In this document: piece by piece, positions 1-8,065 of the stretch
How the letters are laid out: each line of letters opens with the position of its first letter
Position numbering within the stretch: the first letter of the stretch is position 1
Assembly: GCF_000482245.1 (NCBI RefSeq)
Contig: NZ_AWNH01000106.1
Span: forward strand, 156,692 to 220,691
Length of the DNA: 64,000 nucleotides
Origin: Leptolyngbya sp. Heron Island J
GTDB lineage: Bacteria > Cyanobacteriota > Cyanobacteriia > Phormidesmidales > Phormidesmidaceae
Direction: 5' to 3'
Position numbers and translations under genes: made by a program
Notes under the pieces: model-generated
Told to the model about the DNA's origin: nothing
What the model saw: the letters and a program-made list of their open reading frames with translations, nothing else
Database searches by the model: none

Positions 1-125
1 ACTCGAACTGTCTCAGATGTCCCACAGCTGGTGACGCCCAATACGATAATCAGAACGATGCTCAACCATCGTCCCCACTGTTGTCCATGCCAAGAATTTT
101 GCCAGAACCGTGAATTCACCAGCAC
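1..125 (-). CDS. Partial lipoprotein gene, N-terminus only
   Basis: An open frame on the minus strand starts at GTG 123-125 and runs off the left edge after 41 codons. A GGAG lies 7 bases upstream of the GTG, and an in-frame TAG lies further upstream, so the start is well placed. The peptide has a tryptophan-rich N-terminus, then a hydrophobic run and the lipobox-like end GVTSC at codons 30-34, so it is probably a signal-peptidase II lipoprotein. Several small cyanobacterial lipoproteins (Psb27, CyanoP, CyanoQ and others) begin in a similar way, but the visible 41 residues cannot identify it. The reading frame and lipobox are seen; export and lipidation are inferred. Confidence 0.55.
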   Translation of the reverse strand, partial: MLVNSRFWQNSWHGQQWGRWLSIVLIIVLGVTSCGTSETVR

Positions 126-228
126 ATTGGGACTCCAATACGCTTCTGCCTAGGAGTACATAACTATAGAATGCCTTTCCTCACGATTTCTAGGGTTGAT
201 GCTGCTTAATCTGGTGTAGCGATACCTT

Positions 229-1203
229 CTAAAGCAAACAGGCTGTTGGGAAAATCAGGTATTCGATGAATAAGAGTTTCCAGATGAACTGATAATACTC
301 CTGGTAGGTCAAACATAGACTGTCAGCTGCATCAGGAGGCTGTACCTGGCGACTTAAATGCCAAAAATAACCCAGGGCTAAGCCGTGGGTCATGATGAAA
401 AATTGGGTATTGATGGCAGGGATATACAGCGCTGCTACTATGAGACCTGCGTAACAAATAGTGAGCAGCCACCACACAAGTTGCAAGATGTTTGCCGGTG
501 TGAAACCGTTGTTTGTCTGATGCTTGTAGTTGCCATCGCGTAGGTGTTTGAGGAGTGCGATCGCAACGCCAAATACCAATACCACCAGCGTTAACACCCA
601 CATGCGTCCCGGTACCTGAGGGAATAGGTCCAACTGACTGCAGGCATGAAGAAATAGGCCCAAATTGACCAAAGCTCCACGCACCAGCAACGCACACAAT
701 GAACCCAGCAGTGGAAATCGCTTTAGCTGTAAGGGCGGCAGTGAATAGGCCGTGCCGATGGCTAAACTCAGACCAACAGTGACTACCAAATAAAGGCTGT
801 GGGACACCACCGCCAGTAAAATTGCTCCACTACAGGCAATACCCACCAGCATTTTGGCTTGGGCAGACGAAAACTCTCCTGAAGCAATAGGTAAATAGGG
901 TTTATCAATGCGGTCAACCACCACATCTTCAATCTGGTTGAGACCCACAATGTAGATATTGGTACACACACAGGCCAACCATGTCAGCCAGAGGGCGCTG
1001 ACTCCTTGCCAAATATGAAATGTGCCTGGTGACAGCCCCGACGACGGGTGCCGCGCTGCCCAGGCAATGCCAAATAAGCCCAATATGCTCAGGCTAGTAC
1101 CCACAATGGTGTGGGGCCGAGAAAACTTCCAGAACGCCCGCAACCAGGGGATCGGGCTTTGCAATAGATTTAGAGAGGGGGGACTAAGTGCAGACTTTGT
1201 CAT
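229..1203 (-). CDS. hpt: Homogentisate phytyltransferase-like UbiA prenyltransferase
   Basis: UbiA-family membrane prenyltransferase of 324 aa, the usual family length. In the family, homogentisate phytyltransferase joins phytyl diphosphate to homogentisate, the committed step of tocopherol synthesis. Seen: FSRPHTIVGTSLS near residues 28-39, the first Asp-rich motif NQIEDVVVDRIDKP at 89-102, repeated hydrophobic helices, and a C-terminal YQFIWKLLFIEYLIFP close to the cyanobacterial HPT signature. The second Asp motif, normally like KDxPDxxGD, reads KHLRDGNYKHQ at 219-229, with His and Asn where Asp is expected. The enzyme could therefore be altered, inactive or specialised. It starts at ATG 1203 and is separated from the upstream permease by a palindrome. 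Family placement is strong; activity is uncertain. Confidence 0.85.
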   Translation of the reverse strand: MTKSALSPPSLNLLQSPIPWLRAFWKFSRPHTIVGTSLSILGLFGIAWAARHPSSGLSPGTFHIWQGVSALWLTWLACVCTNIYIVGLNQIEDVVVDRIDKPYLPIASGEFSSAQAKMLVGIACSGAILLAVVSHSLYLVVTVGLSLAIGTAYSLPPLQLKRFPLLGSLCALLVRGALVNLGLFLHACSQLDLFPQVPGRMWVLTLVVLVFGVAIALLKHLRDGNYKHQTNNGFTPANILQLVWWLLTICYAGLIVAALYIPAINTQFFIMTHGLALGYFWHLSRQVQPPDAADSLCLTYQEYYQFIWKLLFIEYLIFPTACLL

Positions 1204-1332
1204 CGGCAGTGAGTGGGACCTCTAAAATCACCATGCCGAGTTTTCCCGAGGCCGTCAACAGATTCCGAGCATTGTTGAAATGCTTAATAGATCTGCTAAA
1301 CATTTGTATCTTCACCGATGGCAGTTCTCATA

Positions 1333-1380
1333 ATGATTTTGGGTAGGGGCGTCCCATGGGACGCCCCTACCCAAAATCAT
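1333..1380. repeat. Perfect 48-bp palindrome after the permease gene
   Basis: Positions 1333-1356 and 1357-1380 are exact reverse complements with no spacer. The core is GTAGGGGCGTCCCA / TGGGACGCCCCTAC. The element abuts the AI-2E gene, whose TGA stop (1380-1382) shares one base with it. No U-run follows on either strand, so it is not a textbook terminator. A diverged copy of the same 28-bp core lies at 13165-13192, which suggests a dispersed extragenic repeat family. Confidence 0.9.
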
Positions 1381-2444
1381 CACACCGACCGCCCTTTTAA
1401 CTCGTCTACATCCAACCAGCTTACGACTGCTCCAGCAATCGGAATTGCAAGAAATACTCCCAAGAGCCCAGCAACTCGTACACCAATAAGCAGGGCCAAA
1501 AACATCACGATAGGGTTGATATTGAGAGAATCTCGCATGATGTGGGGTAACAGCACATTCTCTTCGACCTGCTGTAGCAAAATACACGTCACTACCGATT
1601 GGATTGCCACACCCAGCCCCTGGGACAGTAACAACAGCCCAATGAGACCAACGCCAAGAGTAGCCCCAATGCCAGGAATCAAATCAAATAGTCCGGCGAT
1701 GACGGCGAGAACGAGTGCATAGGGAATTTTTAATAGCAAAAAGACAATAAATGTGGAAATAGCAAAAAAAATAGATAACAGTAACCGACCCCAAAAGAAA
1801 CCGAGAAGATTCTGCTGAATGATCAGCGTCAAGTGCTGGCGCTGATGCTCAGGGACAGCATTGAGACTCCATCGCCAGAGCCTTGGGCCATCTAGCATCA
1901 TAAAAAAGGTAACAACGGCAATCAAAATGCTGGTAATAAAATTTTCCAACAGCGTTTGTATTAGCCCTAATCCAGAGCCTAGTAAGGTCGTCGCCTCCTG
2001 CTGTAGCTGTTCTCCTAAGGTTTGTAAATCTACTTGTACATTCCACTGTTGTAATGTGGTTTCAATCTGTTCTATGAGCGGCAGTAGCGAATTGACAAAA
2101 TCTGTGCTGTTTTCTAACAGGCTTTGGCCTTGGGCAATGACCGCTAGTGCCAGGGTGGTGGTTATCCCTCCGACGAGTACCAGGGCCACCATAAAGACTA
2201 CAAAGACGGCTATGCCATGGGGTAAAACTCGCCGACACCAGCGCACGGGATAACTGAGCAAAAATGCCAAAATCGTGGAGATCACAAAAATGACCACCAC
2301 GATTTCAAAATACGAGAGCAGCTGTAGTACCCCCCAACCACTTGCTAGTAATAAGAGAAAGCGTACAAGTACCGAGTTGTCTAGCTGGGCTAAAACGGTC
2401 TGAACTTTTTCCAGTGAAGCCTTTGGGTTAAGTCGAGGAGCCAC
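1380..2444 (-). CDS. AI-2E family (PerM-like) membrane transporter
   Basis: Polytopic membrane protein of 354 aa with the layout of the AI-2E transporter/PerM family: paired N-terminal helices (about residues 28-60), one helix at about 70-90, a long amphipathic region (about 95-150), then five or more helices to the C-terminus. The conserved segment IPYALVLAVIAGLFDLIPGIGATLG near 240-265 is typical. Members include exporters of a signalling furanone and Na+/H+ antiporters, so the substrate cannot be named. The start ATG at 2444 overlaps the end of the upstream DUF2288 gene by 17 bases, which suggests translational coupling. Cyanobacterial genomes usually carry several such paralogues. The family is seen; the substrate is unknown. 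Confidence 0.9.
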   Translation of the reverse strand: MAPRLNPKASLEKVQTVLAQLDNSVLVRFLLLLASGWGVLQLLSYFEIVVVIFVISTILAFLLSYPVRWCRRVLPHGIAVFVVFMVALVLVGGITTTLALAVIAQGQSLLENSTDFVNSLLPLIEQIETTLQQWNVQVDLQTLGEQLQQEATTLLGSGLGLIQTLLENFITSILIAVVTFFMMLDGPRLWRWSLNAVPEHQRQHLTLIIQQNLLGFFWGRLLLSIFFAISTFIVFLLLKIPYALVLAVIAGLFDLIPGIGATLGVGLIGLLLLSQGLGVAIQSVVTCILLQQVEENVLLPHIMRDSLNINPIVMFLALLIGVRVAGLLGVFLAIPIAGAVVSWLDVDELKGRSV

Positions 2445-2757
2445 TGTTGGTGTCCGCCGCTGCTAAAATCTCTTGAACCAGTACATAAGGTTGCACAATC
2501 AGGGACTGTAGCTGATTTGTAGGTCCGGTGACTCCCCAGGCCTCTAGCTGTTCGCGGGTGGGTTTGGTGATCAACTGCTCACCAATCCAGCGTTGTACAG
2601 ATTGGACATTATCGTTGGTCAGGGCCATGCCGACTTCCACAAGGTCCAGCTGAGGATCTACAAAGACGACTGCATCCCGGGCAATGTGGGGTTTGAGCCA
2701 ATCCCACTGGGTAGGCCCCACCATGTTTGCTAGATCTTGTCTTAATTCTTGGGTCAT
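2428..2757 (-). CDS. DUF2288 family protein
   Basis: Small soluble protein of about 109 aa matching the DUF2288 pattern: it opens with MTQELRQDLANMVGPTQWDW, has a central DAVVFVDPQLDLVEVG and ends in a stretch ending QPYVLVQE. I place the start at ATG 2757 rather than at 2799, because the 14 residues before it are not family-like. No catalytic residues are evident and the function of the family is not known. It overlaps the downstream permease gene by 17 bases and lies 87 bases downstream of plsC on the same strand, so it may be co-transcribed with the lipid cluster. The family call is from recognition of the sequence pattern. Confidence 0.8.
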   Translation of the reverse strand: MTQELRQDLANMVGPTQWDWLKPHIARDAVVFVDPQLDLVEVGMALTNDNVQSVQRWIGEQLITKPTREQLEAWGVTGPTNQLQSLIVQPYVLVQEILAAADTNSGSST

Positions 2758-2844
2758 CTTAATGCTCCGCTGGACAGGGGGTGGTCCAAAAACTATCACT
2801 CTGCTTGGAGAATTATTGTAACCGTTGCGTCATCACCGGAGACA

Positions 2845-3495
2845 TCACCGGCCAAGATCGTGCATGGTATGGATGCGATCGCAACAATATTCTGTCACAG
2901 CCTGTAATGCCACCTTGTCTTTACTAGACTCTGGCGGCGCGATTGGCTGCCCAATGCGTACAGTCACTGGCAGTGGTTTGGGAAACTTAGTCCCACGGGG
3001 CAAAATTCGATGAGTGCCCCAAAGACTGACTGGCACCAGCGGCACCTGTGCCTTAGCAGCAATCAGAGCTGCGCCCAATTTTGGGTCTGGTATCCGACCG
3101 TCGCCGGTGCGGGTGCCCTGAAGAAATACACCGACCGCCCAGCCCTGTTCTAACTGCTCTAATGCAGCTTGAATTGCCCCTCGGGCAGAACCACCACGCT
3201 TGACTGGATAAGCTCCGTAGGCTCGAATTGCGGGGGCTAAAATCGGTACTTTAAATAGCTCCTGTTTGGCCATGTAGGACACAGGACGACGCACACAGGA
3301 GGACACAATGGGTGGATCAAAATCGCTGGCGTGGTTAGCAACAACTAGCACAGGACCGGATTTGGGCATATTTTCTGCGCCGTATATGTGTCCTTGAAAA
3401 TATCCCCGCAGCATTGGATTGACTACTGACCACTTAAATAGGTGGTAGAGGACCAGGCTAATCTTGGGCTCGCGCTGCCGTTGATTATGGTTCAC
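2845..3495 (-). CDS. plsC: 1-acyl-sn-glycerol-3-phosphate acyltransferase family
   Basis: PlsC-type acyltransferase of 216 aa. The family moves an acyl group from acyl-ACP to lysophosphatidate, giving phosphatidate for membrane lipids. The catalytic NHASDFDPP (HxxxxD) sits near residues 54-62. The acyltransferase block usually written FPEGTR reads FLQGTRTGDGRI here, with Gln in place of Glu, followed by a VPLVPVSLWGT block. The start is GTG at 3495 with a weak ribosome-binding site. The gene is downstream of plsX-fabH-fabD on the same strand, a conserved cyanobacterial arrangement that supports the lipid role. A 12-bp-stem hairpin separates it from fabD. The E-to-Q change may be subfamily-specific; I cannot tell from one sequence. 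Confidence 0.88.
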   Translation of the reverse strand: MNHNQRQREPKISLVLYHLFKWSVVNPMLRGYFQGHIYGAENMPKSGPVLVVANHASDFDPPIVSSCVRRPVSYMAKQELFKVPILAPAIRAYGAYPVKRGGSARGAIQAALEQLEQGWAVGVFLQGTRTGDGRIPDPKLGAALIAAKAQVPLVPVSLWGTHRILPRGTKFPKPLPVTVRIGQPIAPPESSKDKVALQAVTEYCCDRIHTMHDLGR

Positions 3496-3550
3496 TGTTC
3501 AATTCCCTATGGCCGATTACCTGTCGAGCAATATGATTTTGGCTCTCGGA

Positions 3551-3583
3551 GTGGGTTGGGTTGAGCCCCGAAACCCAACCCAC
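3551..3583. terminator. Inverted repeat between fabD and plsC
   Basis: Perfect 12-bp arms, GTGGGTTGGGTT (3551-3562) and its reverse complement (3572-3583), with a 9-base loop. There is no clear U-run on the minus strand, so it may act as an attenuator or mRNA end stabiliser. Its GTTGGGTT/AACCCAAC composition resembles extragenic repeats that are common in cyanobacteria (recalled, not tested here). Confidence 0.6.
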
Positions 3584-3614
3584 GAGGGTATCTGGAGACT
3601 GTTTGGCCATGGTC

Positions 3615-4493
3615 TTAAAATGCTTCTACCTGGTCTAAGGTACCGACATTTTTGAGCGTCAGCTCACGGCAGGTACGTTTGATCAATCCGGCTAAAACCT
3701 TGCCAGGGCCTACTTCAACCACCGTATCTACGCTATGTTCCGGTAGGCTTAAGGACATTTCACGCCAACGTACGGAGCCGGTCATCTGTTTCATCAGCCG
3801 CTGTTTAAGCACATCTGCATCGGTGCTTGGTGTTGGGTCTATATTGGAGAGGACCGGTACAGTAGCTGCCTTAAAGGGGACATCGGCTAAAATCTGATCA
3901 AATTCGTGGGCAGCTGGGGCCATCAGGGGAGAATGAAAAGCCCCTCCGACGTTGAGCTTCATGGCTCGCTTTACCTTAATGCCATTCATGACGGTCTCGA
4001 CTGCTTCTGGAGTGCCTGAAATCACCACCTGACCAGGGTTATTATCGTTGGCTAGGACCACTCCTTCCGTTGTTGCAATTTTCTCGTCTAACTCATCTCG
4101 CTGAAAGCCCATCAGTGCTGCCATAGCACCATCATCGGCTTGAGCCATCAACTCAGAGCGACGCTTGACCAAACATAAGCCAGTTACAAAATCAAACACA
4201 CCTGCAGCATAAAGAGCAGAGTATTCGCCCAAGCTATGGCCAGCTACCATATCTGGCTGATAGCCTTTGGTCTTGAGCAAATCGACCAAGATGCATTCGA
4301 TGACGTAAAGACAAGGCTGGGTATAGAGGGTATTGGCAAGGCTGAATTCGTCACTTTGAGAGCGACTCAATACTGACCAACCTAAAATATCGTCTGCTTC
4401 AGCAAACTTGTCCTTAGCCACGTCTGCTAAATCACTGCCCATCCCTACAACCTGGGACCCTTGCCCAGGAAATACCCATACGGTCTTTGTCAT
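3615..4493 (-). CDS. fabD: Malonyl CoA-acyl carrier protein transacylase
   Basis: FabD, about 292 aa, transfers malonyl from CoA to ACP and supplies extender units to type II fatty acid synthesis in the cytoplasm. Seen: N-terminal VWVFPGQGSQ oxyanion segment, the nucleophile elbow GHSLGE (catalytic Ser), GGAFHSPLM with the catalytic His, and the C-terminal VVEVGPGKVL. I start it at ATG 4493 (MTKTVWVFPGQ) because FabD proteins begin just before the FPGQG motif and the 10 residues upstream are not family-like. It follows fabH by about 115 bases and precedes plsC, within the conserved plsX-fabH-fabD-plsC cluster. The identification is secure. Confidence 0.96.
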   Translation of the reverse strand: MTKTVWVFPGQGSQVVGMGSDLADVAKDKFAEADDILGWSVLSRSQSDEFSLANTLYTQPCLYVIECILVDLLKTKGYQPDMVAGHSLGEYSALYAAGVFDFVTGLCLVKRRSELMAQADDGAMAALMGFQRDELDEKIATTEGVVLANDNNPGQVVISGTPEAVETVMNGIKVKRAMKLNVGGAFHSPLMAPAAHEFDQILADVPFKAATVPVLSNIDPTPSTDADVLKQRLMKQMTGSVRWREMSLSLPEHSVDTVVEVGPGKVLAGLIKRTCRELTLKNVGTLDQVEAF

Positions 4494-4609
4494 CGTTACT
4501 AGCGTAATTGGTCCGTTTCTCACTGTCTCAGCAAATGACCAATTAGAAAAGGGTGAGATAGATGACAGACACTGTAGGATGAGCCGTGCTTATTAGTTCA
4601 AGACCAAGC

Positions 4610-5608
4610 TCATAAACCCCATTCCAGCAGGGCTGCACCCCAGGTTAGCCCCGCGCCAAAACCAGACATAGCGATTTTGTCACCGGGTTGAATTTTATCG
4701 CTGCGGACCCATTCGTCTAGGGCGATGGGAATCGAGGCTGCAGAAGTATTACCGTGTTGGGCCATATTGCTGACTACACGCTCCTTCGGAAGCTTGAGGC
4801 GCTTGGCTACGGCGTCTAAAATCCGCTGATTGGCCTGGTGTAAAATCAGCCAGTCGATGTCATCGGCGGCTAATCCGGCATGGAAGAGAGTCTTTTCTAG
4901 GACTTCTGGCACCCGACTGACGGCAAAGCGGTAGACTTCACGTCCGTTCATGGTGATGGCAGTAAAGGTACCTTTTTGGGTGCTGACACCGTCAGTGAGG
5001 GGAGCTGAGTCAGCGGTGTAGGCCAAATTTAAGCAGCCGTTCATGGTTCCGTCGCTGTGCATCTCAAAGCCCAGTAAGCGGTCGCGATCGCACGCCTGCA
5101 TGACGACAGCACCGGCCCCATCACCAAACAGCACACAGGTGGTGCGGTCCTGCCAATCTACCCAGCGGCTGAGCAAATCAGCCCCGATCACTACAACATT
5201 CTGATAAGTGCCTGTGCGAATAAACTGGGCTGCTGTGACTACACCAAAGACAAAGCCAGAGCAAGCGGCGGTCAGGTCAAAGGCAACGGCTCGGGTCGCA
5301 CCAATGGTTGCCTGCACCTGGCAGGCAGTGCCAAACAAATCATCGGGTGTGGAGGTGGCCAGGATGATTAAATCAATGTCCTCAGGAGTTAGTTTTGCAG
5401 CTGCGATCGCATTATTGGCGGCCTGGGCCGCCAGCACCGTGAGAGATTCATCTGCATTTGCCACATGACGGTGGCAAATGCCTGTGCGTGTAGAAATCCA
5501 CTCATCGGAGGTGTCGACAACACGGCTGAGCATTTCATTACTCAGCTCTGTCTCTACCCGGGCACTACCGCTGCCAACAAAGGCCACACCGGCCCCACCA
5601 TTTATCAT
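4610..5608 (-). CDS. fabH: 3-oxoacyl-ACP synthase III
   Basis: FabH (KAS III), 332 aa, condenses acetyl-CoA with malonyl-ACP to start fatty acid synthesis. The Cys-His-Asn triad is visible: Cys in TAACSGFVFG (about residue 116), His in ILHQANQRI (about 256) and Asn in QHGNTSAAS (about 286). The N-terminal VDTSDEWISTRTGI motif is also typical. The start ATG at 5608 lies six bases downstream of the plsX stop, with GGAG just inside the plsX end, so the two are probably translated from one mRNA. Length and motifs match the family; no anomalies were seen. Confidence 0.97.
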   Translation of the reverse strand: MINGGAGVAFVGSGSARVETELSNEMLSRVVDTSDEWISTRTGICHRHVANADESLTVLAAQAANNAIAAAKLTPEDIDLIILATSTPDDLFGTACQVQATIGATRAVAFDLTAACSGFVFGVVTAAQFIRTGTYQNVVVIGADLLSRWVDWQDRTTCVLFGDGAGAVVMQACDRDRLLGFEMHSDGTMNGCLNLAYTADSAPLTDGVSTQKGTFTAITMNGREVYRFAVSRVPEVLEKTLFHAGLAADDIDWLILHQANQRILDAVAKRLKLPKERVVSNMAQHGNTSAASIPIALDEWVRSDKIQPGDKIAMSGFGAGLTWGAALLEWGL

Positions 5609-5614
5609 TATTTT

Positions 5615-6649
5615 CTAGTCTCCATTGGCCACTGATGCAGCAACCTTTTGGTACTGCCCCTGGATATGCCCAATCACACCATTGTCAACGGCCTCTTTAG
5701 ATAGGCGAATGGCATTAAAGATGGACGGTGCGTTGGAGCTACCGTGGCTAATAACAGCCACACCATTCACCCCCAACAACAAAGCACCTCCGTGCTCAGC
5801 ATGATCAAGACGTTGTTTGATGCGCCTAAGATTACCCTTGAGAATCAGCACACCCAGCTTTCCTAAAATACCGCGTGGCAGTTCCTCTCGGAGAATATTC
5901 ATGGCCACTTCACCCACGGCCTCAGCAAACTTCAGCAGTACATTGCCGACAAACCCATCGCAGACAACCACGTCAAAATCACCTGAGAGGACATCCCGTC
6001 CCTCAGCATTGCCAACAAAATTGATCAGCGTTGATTCACTCAGTGTCTGATGTACCTGAACAGCAACATCATTACCCTTACTCGGTTCCTCACCAATGTT
6101 TAGCAACCCTACTCGAGGATTTTTTGCACCAAAGGCATATTCAGAGTAGACACTACCCATGAGGGCAAATTGCTCTAAAAACTTGGGCCGACAGTCAACA
6201 TTAGCCCCTACGTCTAAAATCAAAACCGGTTTACCGGCTACCTGTGTTGGAAACACGGCTCCAATAGCAGGTCGATCAATCCCTTTGATTCTCCCTAGAC
6301 GCAAAAGGGCTGCTGCCATAGCCGCCCCTGAATGTCCGGCTGATACTACAGCATCAGCACGACCTTTTCTCACCATGTCCATGGCAACATTGATGGATGC
6401 ATTACGCTTTTTACGCAGAGCACTCAGCGGCTCTTCATGCATTTCAATGGTGCCTTCAGCGGGCACAATTTCGATCCGACTCAAACTGTCAGAATCGGCA
6501 ACAGAAGCCCTAATTTTGTCAGGATCGCCAACGAGCAAGATTTCAACATCTAACTCCTCTCTTGCCCTAATAGCCCCAGCAACGATTTCGGCAGGTGCAT
6601 AATCGCCCCCCATTGCATCAACTGCGATCCGCGCTTGAGTTAAGCCCAT
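5615..6649 (-). CDS. plsX: Phosphate acyltransferase PlsX
   Basis: PlsX, 344 aa, converts acyl-ACP to acyl-phosphate at the membrane, feeding PlsY and then PlsC in phosphatidate synthesis. Seen: ARIAVDAMGGDYAPAEIV at the N-terminus, SAGHSGAAMAAALLRLGRIKG, LDVGANVDCRP and the C-terminal GVNGVAVISHGSS, all characteristic. The start is ATG 6649. It is the first gene of plsX-fabH-fabD-plsC and is preceded by about 180 bases that also hold the 3' end region of rpaB, transcribed in the same direction. Read-through from rpaB is possible, but a 10-bp-stem hairpin (6785-6815) lies between them. Confidence 0.97.
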   Translation of the reverse strand: MGLTQARIAVDAMGGDYAPAEIVAGAIRAREELDVEILLVGDPDKIRASVADSDSLSRIEIVPAEGTIEMHEEPLSALRKKRNASINVAMDMVRKGRADAVVSAGHSGAAMAAALLRLGRIKGIDRPAIGAVFPTQVAGKPVLILDVGANVDCRPKFLEQFALMGSVYSEYAFGAKNPRVGLLNIGEEPSKGNDVAVQVHQTLSESTLINFVGNAEGRDVLSGDFDVVVCDGFVGNVLLKFAEAVGEVAMNILREELPRGILGKLGVLILKGNLRRIKQRLDHAEHGGALLLGVNGVAVISHGSSNAPSIFNAIRLSKEAVDNGVIGHIQGQYQKVAASVANGD

Positions 6650-6784
6650 CGAATTGAATCTGTAGAAACTTTAAGAAATTCTATCAGACTGAAACCGAGT
6701 GAAAATTGACAACTGCGGTTTTCTGACAAAAGCCTGTTCCAAAGCTTCCAAATATTCCAGCATTGGTGGCAGGTTCAGATGTAT

Positions 6785-6815
6785 GCTCAGATACAAATAA
6801 TTTGAGTATCTGAGC
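6785..6815. terminator. Hairpin downstream of rpaB
   Basis: Perfect 10-bp arms GCTCAGATAC / GTATCTGAGC with an 11-base A/T-rich loop, 15 bases beyond the rpaB stop codon. No long U-run follows on the minus strand, so it could end transcription weakly or protect the rpaB 3' end. Confidence 0.55.
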
Positions 6816-6829
6816 TGCTCTGATCTAGC

Positions 6830-7558
6830 TTATTCTTCGCCAGGCTCAACAATTCGCTGGAAAAGATAGCCTGTTCCCCGTGCTGTCAAAATTAGTTCAG
6901 GGTTACTGGGATCATCCTCTAGCTTGGCTCGCAGTCTAGAGATATGGACGTCTACCACCCGCGTATCCACATGGCGTTCGGGGGTATATCCCCAAACTTC
7001 CTGCAAAATCTCAGAACGTGAAAATGGTTCACCAGAGCGGCTGACTAGAAGCTCTAGCAGACTAAACTCCATCCCTGTCAGACGAATGCGCTCATCGCCC
7101 TTATAAACCTGACGCTTGTTTGTGTCAATTCGGATATTGTTGATCGTAATGACACCGGAACTGGGAATACCAGAGGTGCCGGTCTTTTCAACGCGACGTA
7201 GGACTGAGCGAATTCTGGCTTCTAATTCCTTAGGAGAAAAAGGCTTAACCACATAGTCATCAGCGCCTAGCTCTAAACCGGTAATGCGGTCGGCTACATC
7301 TCCAAGTGCTGTCAGCATGATGATGGGAATATCTGACTCTTTACGTAGCTCTTGACAAACACCATAGCCATCCAGCTTGGGCATCATGACATCAAGTACG
7401 ACCAGGTCGGGGATTTCGTGCCGGAAGGTGTCCAACGCTTCTTCGCCATCCGCCGCAGTTACGACGTCATAACCGATCATCGAAAGACGGGTTTCTAAAA
7501 TACGACGAATACTTGCTTCGTCATCGACGACCAATATTTTCTCTTTTACGCTTTCCAA
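6830..7558 (-). CDS. rpaB: OmpR-family response regulator RpaB
   Basis: Response regulator of 242 aa with an N-terminal receiver domain (about 6-120) and a C-terminal winged-helix DNA-binding domain (about 140-237). Phosphoacceptor Asp56 is in VVLDVMMPK, with DD at 12-13 and the switch Lys in DDYVVKPFSP. The sequence ILVVDDEASIRRILETRLSM is close to cyanobacterial and plastid RpaB/Ycf27, which controls high-light and photosystem genes through HLR1 sites. The start is TTG at 7558, agreeing with the usual N-terminus of RpaB; AGGAG lies about 12 bases upstream. It is divergent from radA and upstream of plsX, a neighbourhood I recall from other cyanobacteria. Confident assignment; kinase partner (NblS-type) not in the window. 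Confidence 0.93.
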   Translation of the reverse strand: MESVKEKILVVDDEASIRRILETRLSMIGYDVVTAADGEEALDTFRHEIPDLVVLDVMMPKLDGYGVCQELRKESDIPIIMLTALGDVADRITGLELGADDYVVKPFSPKELEARIRSVLRRVEKTGTSGIPSSGVITINNIRIDTNKRQVYKGDERIRLTGMEFSLLELLVSRSGEPFSRSEILQEVWGYTPERHVDTRVVDVHISRLRAKLEDDPSNPELILTARGTGYLFQRIVEPGEE

Positions 7559-8065
7559 AGTTTCTTGAACTCCTACATAATGGCGACGGCAGAAGACTTC
7601 GACCGCTGGAGGGAATGGCTGGTGCTTTTATCCCTCAAAAACCGGCAACTTTACCACTTATCAGGTGTCTCAAACACAGGTCGAAACTCAGTGATTAAGG
7701 AATCTAGGGAAGAATCCCACGCAAAGCTTTGTTAGAGCTTGTTTTAAGATAGCTAACATTGTATTGCGTTTTGCAGCTCATCACCTTTGATTGCCAAGGT
7801 TTTCAACGTTTCTTAAGGTTGTTCTCTATATAAGTAAAATTTGTAGGGTATGTTATCTGCTTTTTGGAGATCAGCAGGTTTTGCACAGATTTACTTAAAG
7901 TTGTTTGCTGTTTGTCAGGTGCTGCAGGCGTTGCTATCCCTAAGAAATAGGGGGCTGCGACAGCAAAATTGCCTGGGTAGGCCGTACAGCAATTACCCAA
8001 TTTGAGGTTTGAGTGCTGACCACTCTTTAATATGGATAGATAGTTCATATGTTTTATTCCTAGGC
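7559..8065. promoter_or_regulatory. Divergent rpaB-radA intergenic region
   Basis: About 500 bases between divergently read rpaB and radA must hold promoters for both. AT-rich stretches occur at 7800-7870. I see no convincing HLR1 pair, small gene or hairpin terminator. An 81-codon open frame on the minus strand here has no family features and is not called. Confidence 0.5.

Noticed and set aside
1312..1722. Open frames on both strands crossing the 48-bp palindrome
   Set aside because: They overlap the AI-2E gene out of frame and are a result of the palindrome reading through on both strands.
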